The notes beneath the pieces are model-generated. The model was not told the origin of the DNA. It was given only the letters and a program-made list of their open reading frames with translations, and did no database searches. Below, piece after piece: positions 33,404 to 39,103 of a stretch of DNA of 39,103 nt. Positions within the stretch are counted from its first letter, which is position 1. The number at the start of each line of letters is the position of its first letter. The position numbers and the translations under genes are program-made. Origin of the DNA: Clostridium sp. Cult3 (GTDB lineage: Bacteria; Bacillota; Clostridia; Tissierellales; Tepidimicrobiaceae); contig NZ_PPXY01000012.1 of the NCBI RefSeq assembly GCF_021655115.1, positions 1 to 39,103 of the forward strand, in the 5' to 3' direction.

Positions 33404-34858
33404 CTACCCTTCATATTTAAGTATAGGATTCCTTGCTGCTCTCGTTTCATCCACTCTTCTTACAGGAGTGTTATGAGGCGCTTCTTTCAATATTTCTGGA
33501 TCTTCTTTTGCTTCTTCTGCTATTTTAATTAATGCATCTGCAAATTCGTCTAATGTTTCCTTGGTTTCTGTCTCTGTTGGCTCTGGCATTAATGCTTCAT
33601 TTACTATTAATGGGAAATATACTGTTGGTGGGTGATACCCATAGTCTAATAGTCTCTTTGCTACGTCTAAAGTACTTACATCTAATAAATCACCCTTTAA
33701 TCCCGCTAAAACAAATTCATGTTTAAAAATAGCATCTTCTTGTAAATTATAATGGTCTTTTAATCTATGAGCTAAATAGTTAGAATTTAATACTGCCATT
33801 TCACTTGCTTTCTTTAAGCCGTCCTTGCCCATAGTCAATATATAGGTATAGGCTCTAACCATGATGTTAAAATGTCCATAGAAGTCTTTCATCTTACCTA
33901 CTGATTTTGGTATATCATAGTTTAGATAGTATCTATCTCCATCTTTTTCTACAGTTGGTACAGGTAAAAATTCTAATAAACATTCCTTAACTCCTACTGG
34001 TCCAGAACCTGGTCCTCCTCCACCATGAGGTGTGGAAAATGTCTTATGGATATTAAAGTGAACCACATCAAACCCCATATCTCCAGGTCTTGCCTTCCCT
34101 AAGATAGCATTGGCATTAGCCCCATCATAATATACTAAGCCGCCTGCTTCATGAACTAAAGATGTAATTTCCTTAATATTCTTATCAAATAATCCTAGTG
34201 TATTTGGATTTGTTAACATTAATCCTGCTATGCTATCATCTAGTACAGCTTTTAAACTTTCAATATCTACTAAACCCTCTTCTGTAGATTTGATTTCAAC
34301 AGTATCAAATCCTGCCATTACTGATGACGCTGGATTGGTACCATGAGCTGAATCTGGAACTATTATCTTAGTTCTATTATTATCTCCTCTGTTTTCATGA
34401 TAGGCTCTAATCAGGGTTAATCCTGTAAGCTCACCATGAGCACCAGCTGCTGGTTGTAAGGTCATTTTATCCATACCAGATATTTCGCACAGTGCCTGGT
34501 CTAGTTCATACATTAATCTTAATGTACCTTGTACTGTTTCTTCAGGTTGAAGTGGATGTATATTCACAAATCCATCGAGCTTTGCCATATCTTCATTGAC
34601 CTTTGGATTATATTTCATAGTACAAGAACCTAATGGATAAAAACCTGTATCTACACCAAAATTCATAGTGGAAAGATTGGTGTAATGTCTAATTATATCA
34701 ACTTCACTTACTTCTGGAAGGTTTAACTCATCTTTATTCAAGTATTCTTCAGGAATTAACTCTTCAAGGGCTACTTCTTCTACGTCATTTTCAGGTAGCC
34801 TATAAGCAGTTCTTCCTGGTTTTGATAATTCAAATATTAATTTATCATACTTTTTCAT
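33404..34858 (-). CDS. gcvPB: Glycine dehydrogenase (decarboxylating) subunit 2
   Basis: The PLP-binding half of the split P protein, 484 residues. The PLP lysine is in [16 protein letters not shown] (near 270). Other features are the N-terminal [13 protein letters not shown]-like [13 protein letters not shown] (near 77) and a late PTVYFPL. With GcvPA it decarboxylates glycine and moves the aminomethyl group to the lipoyl arm of GcvH. Its ATG overlaps the gcvPA stop (ATGA), so the two subunits are translationally coupled. Split P proteins are usual in Firmicutes. Confidence 0.97.
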   Translation of the reverse strand: MKKYDKLIFELSKPGRTAYRLPENDVEEVALEELIPEEYLNKDELNLPEVSEVDIIRHYTNLSTMNFGVDTGFYPLGSCTMKYNPKVNEDMAKLDGFVNIHPLQPEETVQGTLRLMYELDQALCEISGMDKMTLQPAAGAHGELTGLTLIRAYHENRGDNNRTKIIVPDSAHGTNPASSVMAGFDTVEIKSTEEGLVDIESLKAVLDDSIAGLMLTNPNTLGLFDKNIKEITSLVHEAGGLVYYDGANANAILGKARPGDMGFDVVHFNIHKTFSTPHGGGGPGSGPVGVKECLLEFLPVPTVEKDGDRYYLNYDIPKSVGKMKDFYGHFNIMVRAYTYILTMGKDGLKKASEMAVLNSNYLAHRLKDHYNLQEDAIFKHEFVLAGLKGDLLDVSTLDVAKRLLDYGYHPPTVYFPLIVNEALMPEPTETETKETLDEFADALIKIAEEAKEDPEILKEAPHNTPVRRVDETRAARNPILKYEG

Positions 34859-36201
34859 ATTATCCCCTCCAATACTGAACTTAAGATATCAATCTCTTCT
34901 TTTGTCCTCTTCTCAGTAACAGCATAGAGTATTCCATTTTTATATTGGGGATATTCTTTTCCTAATGAGTAACCTCCAAGAATTTTTTCTTCTAATAATT
35001 TTTGATTTATCTTATCTGCATCTACAGAACTAGTTACCGCAAATTCTTTAAAGAAAGGCTTATCAAACAGTGGTTTGTAATCACCTGATTTAGTTATTTG
35101 CTCAAAGGCATAGTGAGCCTTCTGTGTAGTTTGAGTTGCCACTTCTCTTAAACCCTCTTTTCCTAGAGTAACAAGATATACTGCAGCTGCTAATGTATTT
35201 ATTCCCTGATTTGAACAGATGTTGGAAGTTGCCTTTTCCCTTCTAATATGTTGCTCTCTTGCTTGCAATGTCAATACGAAGGCTCTGTTGTTATCTACAT
35301 CTACGGTCTCTCCTACAACTCTTCCAGGCAGTTTTCTCATGTGGGCTTTTTTAGTTGCCATAAATCCAAGATATGGTCCACCAAAGTAAAGTGGAATACC
35401 CATAGATTGACCTTCTCCTACTACGATATCAGCTCCTAAAGAACCCGGTGATTTCAAAATCCCTAAGGATATTGGATCTACAGATGTAATAAACATAGTC
35501 CTCTTTTGGCTATGAGCAATTTCTTCAATAGCCTCTAGATCTTCAATAATGCCGAAGAAGTTTGGACTTTGGACTATAACAGCTGCTGTCTTATCATCCA
35601 CATGTTTTTTCAATTCTTCTAGATCCGTTACACCTTCCTCATCTTCTATTTCGACTATTTCTATATTTTGAAGATGAGCATAGGTTTTTAGTACTGTCCT
35701 GTAATTAGGATTGACAGTTTTTGATATAACCACCTTGTTCCTTCTTGTTATATTGGATGCCATGAATGCTGCTTCTGCAATAGCCGTTCCGCCATCATAT
35801 AGTGAAGCATTAGATACATCCATGCCCGTTAAATCACATATAAGAGTCTGATATTCAAATATATATTGTAATGTACCTTGACTAATTTCAGCTTGATATG
35901 GAGTATAGGAAGTATAAAATTCACTTCTTGAGGTGATATGTCCTACTATTGAAGGTATATAGTGATCATATGCACCAGCTCCTAAAAAACATGTTAAATC
36001 GTCTATTGTGGTGTTGGATCGTGATAATTTTGTCAAATAATTAGCTACTTCTAATTCTGACATGGAAGCTTTTAGATCTAACTCTCTATTGAGTTTCATA
36101 TCTTCTGGTATATCACTAAATAGATCTTCTACTGAGTCAACTCCTATGGTTTCCAACATCCTCTGCTCATCTTCTTTAGTGTTTGGGATGTAAGGATACA
36201 T
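34855..36201 (-). CDS. gcvPA: Glycine dehydrogenase (decarboxylating) subunit 1
   Basis: The other half of the split P protein, 448 residues. It begins [16 protein letters not shown] and carries [18 protein letters not shown] (near 72), [20 protein letters not shown] (near 98) and [11 protein letters not shown], all typical of GcvPA. It lacks the PLP lysine, which is in GcvPB. GAGGAGG within the end of gcvH serves as its ribosome site, so it is coupled to gcvH (2-base gap). Confidence 0.97.
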   Translation of the reverse strand: MYPYIPNTKEDEQRMLETIGVDSVEDLFSDIPEDMKLNRELDLKASMSELEVANYLTKLSRSNTTIDDLTCFLGAGAYDHYIPSIVGHITSRSEFYTSYTPYQAEISQGTLQYIFEYQTLICDLTGMDVSNASLYDGGTAIAEAAFMASNITRRNKVVISKTVNPNYRTVLKTYAHLQNIEIVEIEDEEGVTDLEELKKHVDDKTAAVIVQSPNFFGIIEDLEAIEEIAHSQKRTMFITSVDPISLGILKSPGSLGADIVVGEGQSMGIPLYFGGPYLGFMATKKAHMRKLPGRVVGETVDVDNNRAFVLTLQAREQHIRREKATSNICSNQGINTLAAAVYLVTLGKEGLREVATQTTQKAHYAFEQITKSGDYKPLFDKPFFKEFAVTSSVDADKINQKLLEEKILGGYSLGKEYPQYKNGILYAVTEKRTKEEIDILSSVLEGII

Positions 36202-36203
36202 AA

Positions 36204-36587
36204 TTAAACCTCCTCGTCTAAGAACTTTTCATATTCCTCACTTGTCATTAAGTCATCTAATTGAGATTTATCTGCTATTTCAATTTTAACTATCCAGTTT
36301 TCGTATGGATCCTGGTTTATTAGGGCTGGATCATCTAGCAGTTCTTCGTTTACCTCTGTGATTTTGCCATCTACAGGCATGTAAACATCTGCTGCTGCTT
36401 TTACTGATTCTACTGCGGAAAATCCTTCTTCCTTTTCATATTCATCATCAACTTCTGGAAGCTCTACATATACTATATCCCCTAATTGATCTTGTGCAAA
36501 GTCTGCAAGACCTATATAAGCCTCCTCTCCATCAACTTTTAACCACTCATGATCTTCTGTGTAATATAAATCCTTTATAACCTTCAT
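36204..36587 (-). CDS. gcvH: Glycine cleavage system H protein
   Basis: The lipoyl carrier of the glycine cleavage system. Its 127 residues are standard length. The lipoylated lysine is K63 in [17 protein letters not shown]. The N-terminus [10 protein letters not shown] is typical. It shuttles the aminomethyl intermediate between P, T and L proteins. AGGAGGG lies before the ATG. It is the second gene of gcvT-H-PA-PB-lpdA, 33 bases after gcvT. No lipoate ligase is present in the window. Confidence 0.97.
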   Translation of the reverse strand: MKVIKDLYYTEDHEWLKVDGEEAYIGLADFAQDQLGDIVYVELPEVDDEYEKEEGFSAVESVKAAADVYMPVDGKITEVNEELLDDPALINQDPYENWIVKIEIADKSQLDDLMTSEEYEKFLDEEV

Positions 36588-36619
36588 TATTTAGCCCTCC
36601 TTAATTATCTTTAATTTAT

Positions 36620-37714
36620 TTATTTCTTTAAAAATCTTCTGCTGATTATTTTAGCCTTTACAGGCTTGTTTCTAATCATTATATCTATTTCATTTCCTAG
36701 TTCAGTTTCATTAATATCTATTAAGGCATTTCCTATACTTTTCTTAAGGGTTGGTGACATATAACCAGTAGTTACATGACCGATCTTTTTGTCATCTTTG
36801 TATACCTCGTAGCCTTCCCTTGGTATACCTCTACCAATCAATTCAAATCCAACTACTTTTCTAGTTAAGCCTTCATCCCATTGTTTATTAAGAGCTTCTT
36901 TTCCAATAAAATCTTCTTCCTTGTCTAATTTAACGGCAAACTTCAAGCCACCTTCTAATGGTGTAATTTCTTTTGAAATTTCATTGCCATATAAAGGCAT
37001 TGTAGCTTCAAATCGTAGGGTATCTCTACATCCTAAGCCTGTAGGTTTGATCCCCTCATCTTTGCCTGCGTCAAGTATATCATTCCAAATCTTAACTATA
37101 CCGTCTTTTGGTGCATATACTTCAAATCCATCTTCGCCAGTATATCCTGTACGAGATACCATACATTCTATACCTGATATATTTACTTTTCTATCAAAAT
37201 GAAATGGTTTGATCTTTGATAAGTCTGTGTCTGTTAGCTTTTGTAATATTTTTTCGGACTTAGGTCCTTGAATAGCTACTTCTCCAATTTGATCAGAAAT
37301 GTTTTCAATGATGATATTAAAGTCCTTTTTATTATCTATCATCCATTTGAAATCCTTGTCTGTATTAGCAGCGTTTACGACAAGTAAATACTCATCGTCA
37401 GCATACTTATACACTAAAAAGTCATCTACTACTCCTCCATCAGGATAGCACATCATCGTGTATATTATTTGATCTGTTTCTATAGATGCGATATCATTTG
37501 TTGTTAAGTACTGTAAGTACGCTAAAGCATCCTCACCCTTGACTACTACTTCACCCATGTGAGATACGTCAAATAATCCTGCTGCATTTCTTACTGCTTC
37601 GTGTTCTTGAATTAGACCTTCGTATTGTACTGGAAGGAACCACCCTGCATAATCAACTACTTTGCCCCCAAGCTTTACATGCTCGTCGTAAAGTGGAGTT
37701 TTCTTTGCTACCAT
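36620..37714 (-). CDS. gcvT: Glycine cleavage system T protein (aminomethyltransferase)
   Basis: A folate-dependent enzyme that transfers the C1 unit from lipoyl-bound aminomethyl to tetrahydrofolate, releasing ammonia. It has 364 residues. Motifs are TPLYDEHVKLGGKVVDYAGW (N-terminus), LFDVSHMGEV (near 50), TGYTGEDGFEVY (near 190) and a GHVTTGYMSPTLKKSIG C-terminal barrel. I choose the ATG at 37714 (MVAKKTP), 7 bases after AAGGAG. A longer frame from 37777 would have no ribosome site and would lie in the leader hairpin. It heads the operon. Confidence 0.96.
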   Translation of the reverse strand: MVAKKTPLYDEHVKLGGKVVDYAGWFLPVQYEGLIQEHEAVRNAAGLFDVSHMGEVVVKGEDALAYLQYLTTNDIASIETDQIIYTMMCYPDGGVVDDFLVYKYADDEYLLVVNAANTDKDFKWMIDNKKDFNIIIENISDQIGEVAIQGPKSEKILQKLTDTDLSKIKPFHFDRKVNISGIECMVSRTGYTGEDGFEVYAPKDGIVKIWNDILDAGKDEGIKPTGLGCRDTLRFEATMPLYGNEISKEITPLEGGLKFAVKLDKEEDFIGKEALNKQWDEGLTRKVVGFELIGRGIPREGYEVYKDDKKIGHVTTGYMSPTLKKSIGNALIDINETELGNEIDIMIRNKPVKAKIISRRFLKK

Positions 37715-37756
37715 TTTACCACTCCTTCCTGAATTTAATCTTTCATATGATACCCT

Positions 37757-37799
37757 AAAAAACCCTAATTTAAACATAGTATTTTCTGTTTAAAATAGG
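37757..37799 (-). terminator. Terminator-like hairpin in the gcv leader (possible attenuator)
   Basis: On the minus strand CCTATTTTAAAC pairs with GTTTAAATTAGG (12 positions, one T-T mismatch) around a 12-base loop, followed by G and six T. It lies between the gcv promoter and gcvT, so some transcripts should stop here unless the hairpin is prevented. No aptamer is visible beside it. Confidence 0.6.
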
Positions 37800-37824
37800 A
37801 TTATTAAAAAGTCTCATCGATTTT

Positions 37825-37853
37825 ATTATACAAGAGAAGGGATATTAATGCAA
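37825..37853 (-). promoter_or_regulatory. Promoter of the gcv operon
   Basis: TTGCAT (37848-37853), 17 bases, TATAAT (37825-37830) on the minus strand. The leader to gcvT would be about 105 bases. Confidence 0.75.
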
Positions 37854-37927
37854 TACTGTTATTTTTACAACGAATAACTCTAAGGTGTTTATACTAATAT
37901 TTAATATGTAAGTTTGTCCAGAGAGTT

Positions 37928-38077
37928 TTATCCACTTTATCCACATTATCCACATCCACAAGTGGATAACTTATGTAAACTAAGTTTATTGCATGAAAAT
38001 GTGCTTTTTATACAATTGGTTTTACATAATATTTATATATCCACAGTAAATATACTTATCCACAAGGTTTATCCACA
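37928..38077. other. DnaA-box cluster
   Basis: Perfect TTATCCACA boxes lie at 37937, 37946, 38056 and 38069 on the plus strand. One-mismatch copies are at 37928 (TTATCCACT), 37961-37969 (reverse strand, TTATCCACT) and 38037 (ATATCCACA). The first three are head to tail with no gap. A 67-base AT-rich stretch separates the two groups; the last box overlaps the cwlD stop codon. The array is in the 354-base gap between gcvT and cwlD. Confidence 0.85.
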
Positions 38078-38812
38078 GTTAAAACTATAATCTCTGTTCT
38101 TTTCCTCAAAATATCTGATAATTCCTCTATATATGGCCCAAGCTATTTTTTCCTGATATTTATCACTAGCTAGTAACTTTTCTTCCTTAGGATTCGATAA
38201 AAAACCACACTCTACTAGAACCGCGGGAGTATTAATTTCGTTTAATAGATATATATCCTCTCTTTCCTGGGGTAATCTATGATTGTCTTTGTCCAATACC
38301 TCCTTTAGTTCTTCTTGAATAAAGTTAGCTAATTTCATACTTTCATTACAGTCAGGTTTATAAAAGGTCTGGGCACCATAATATCTAGAATCCTGAAAGC
38401 TATTTAAATGTATAGTTAAAAATATATTACAATTTCCTTTTTCTATTATATTTTTCCTATTTTCAAGATCTTCTTTCTTCATCTCCTTAAGGCTTTTAGA
38501 TCGTTCAGTATATAATCCCTGTTGATCTTTCCTAGTTATAACAGCTATGCCCCCACTTTGTTCTATTAATCTCTTTAGTTTTAATCCAATCATTAAGTTT
38601 ATTTCATCTTCTTTTATACCAGATATACCTACAGCACCTGGATCTACCCCGCCATGACCTGGATCTATGCCGATAATCTTATCAGTAATAGCTAAACTTA
38701 ATACGGGCATGGATTTATATTTAAACACCGCCAGTGCCATCATAATGATTAAAATCAGTGCGATCCCAATAATTCTATGTAATACTCTTTTATTTATATA
38801 TATAATTTTCAC
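38069..38812 (-). CDS. cwlD: Germination-type N-acetylmuramoyl-L-alanine amidase CwlD
   Basis: A zinc amidase of the Amidase_3 family that removes peptides from muramic acid during spore-cortex muramic-lactam formation. The 247 residues start with a signal or membrane anchor (about 10-28), then GIDPGHGGVDPGAVG (zinc His near 53), the zinc Glu in EDEINLMIG, FLTIHLNSFQ (second zinc His) and the catalytic Glu in VECGFLSNPKEEK. GAQTFYKP and the YQEKIAWAIYRGIIRYF ending fit CwlD specifically. The start codon is GTG behind GGAGGGAAGGGG. It appears to be its own unit, downstream of a terminator. Confidence 0.92.
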   Translation of the reverse strand: MKIIYINKRVLHRIIGIALILIIMMALAVFKYKSMPVLSLAITDKIIGIDPGHGGVDPGAVGISGIKEDEINLMIGLKLKRLIEQSGGIAVITRKDQQGLYTERSKSLKEMKKEDLENRKNIIEKGNCNIFLTIHLNSFQDSRYYGAQTFYKPDCNESMKLANFIQEELKEVLDKDNHRLPQEREDIYLLNEINTPAVLVECGFLSNPKEEKLLASDKYQEKIAWAIYRGIIRYFEEKNRDYSFNCG

Positions 38813-38866
38813 ACCCCTTCCCTCCTTCTATTGAAATATATGGCTAGTATATTGTCCATATTACAA

Positions 38867-38917
38867 ATAAATAACTATCTTTTTTGGTGCCAGGCACCAA
38901 AAAAGATAGTTATTTAT
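38867..38917. repeat. Perfect 25-bp-arm palindrome with GGTGCC/GGCACC core
   Basis: Positions 38867-38891 and 38893-38917 are exact reverse complements around a single A. The core is GGTGCC-A-GGCACC flanked by T6/A6 and by an outer AT-rich part. A-runs rather than T-runs follow the GC core on both strands, so it is not a normal terminator. It resembles palindromic REP-like repeats dispersed in Firmicute genomes. Confidence 0.7.
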
Positions 38918-38937
38918 CAGATATGATATCTTATAAT

Positions 38938-38962
38938 AAAAAAAACACTGGACAATCCAGTG
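38938..38962 (-). terminator. Terminator of a minus-strand gene beyond the right edge
   Basis: CACTGGA pairs with TCCAGTG around a 3-base loop and eight T follow on the minus strand. The gene it serves is not in the window. Confidence 0.85.
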
Positions 38963-38982
38963 CTTTCTGTCCAGTTACAAAT

Positions 38983-39046
38983 AAGTTTGCTCACGTAGTT
39001 ACAAAGTTTGCTCGTGAGCAGTGAAGAATGACAAAGTTTGCTCGTG
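38983..39046. repeat. Short direct repeats of AAGTTTGCTCRYG
   Basis: ACAAAGTTTGCTCGTG occurs exactly at 39001-39016 and 39031-39046 (30-base period), and a related copy AAGTTTGCTCACG at 38983-38995. One copy extends into the small palindrome GCTCGTGAGC. Only three units and no constant repeat-spacer form are seen, so this is not a CRISPR array. The remaining bases to 39103 hold no supported gene. Confidence 0.65.
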
Positions 39047-39103
39047 GAAGGTAATGAGTATTCATACGCAGGGTATAACCTACGGGAGGAAATATCGAAA
39101 CCA

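Noticed and set aside
37715-37777. Longer GcvT starting at 37777 with an extra 21 residues
   Set aside because: That ATG has no ribosome site and lies inside the leader hairpin; the ATG at 37714 has AAGGAG and matches the family N-terminus.
37715-38068. Glycine riboswitch upstream of gcvT
   Set aside because: Expected from the operon type, but I could not find the conserved aptamer core, and the promoter-to-hairpin distance is too short.
37928-38077. Calling the DnaA-box cluster the chromosomal origin
   Set aside because: No dnaA, dnaN or other origin-proximal gene is in the window and no clear unwinding element is seen; reported only as a cluster.
38983-39046. CRISPR array
   Set aside because: Only three short, inexact copies with unequal spacing and no cas genes.
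38963-39102. Minus-strand open frame running in from the right edge
   Set aside because: It is open for about 55 codons but consists of the short repeats and runs through a strong terminator; no protein family is recognisable.

Overview
The window looks like chromosomal DNA of a spore-forming, strictly anaerobic, AT-rich Firmicute of class Clostridia. An amino-acid or peptide fermenter of the Tissierellales type would fit, but that is inference from gene content, not from a marker gene. Spore genes (cotJABC, an alpha/beta SASP, cwlD), oxygen and iron handling (rubrerythrin, ferritin), a group A [FeFe]-hydrogenase, a dipeptide/oligopeptide importer and a full glycine cleavage operon support this. 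There is no phage, plasmid, tRNA, rRNA, intact insertion sequence or CRISPR array.

Layout. 1-12.6 kb, minus strand: a DUF5317 membrane protein cut by the left edge, rubrerythrin, cotJABC, a five-gene peptide ABC operon (dppABCDF), lysA, ferritin, an L,D-transpeptidase, a DUF4230 protein and an unknown 94-residue protein; a SASP gene lies on the plus strand. 12.8-20.7 kb, plus strand: a Crp/Fnr regulator, a YedE-TusA-DUF3343 selenium/sulfur module, a COG2509 flavoprotein, and a heterodimeric BmrCD-like ABC exporter behind a leader peptide with tandem attenuators. 20.7-38.8 kb, minus strand: an SsuABC/ThiXYZ-like importer, a two-gene [FeFe]-hydrogenase with a fused NuoF/GltD partner, PAP2 and YitT membrane proteins, a znuACB-zur zinc operon, gcvT-H-PA-PB-lpdA, and cwlD.

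Regulation is unusually readable. The bmrCD leader has mutually exclusive antiterminator and terminator stems. A perfect 7-1-7 palindrome sits at the start site of znuACB-zur. Rex-like sites precede the hydrogenase operon. An 11-bp inverted repeat precedes dppA. A terminator-like hairpin lies in the gcv leader, with no glycine riboswitch visible. Many operons end in clear intrinsic terminators.

The most unexpected element is a dense DnaA-box cluster (four perfect and three one-mismatch copies in 150 bp) between gcvT and cwlD, with no replication gene nearby. The right edge holds a perfect 25-bp-arm palindrome and short direct repeats of REP-like character.

No wholly new defence or mobile system is evident. 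The best leads are the DnaA-box cluster, the bmrCD attenuator, the fused hydrogenase partner and the Crp-YedE-TusA-DUF3343 cluster.
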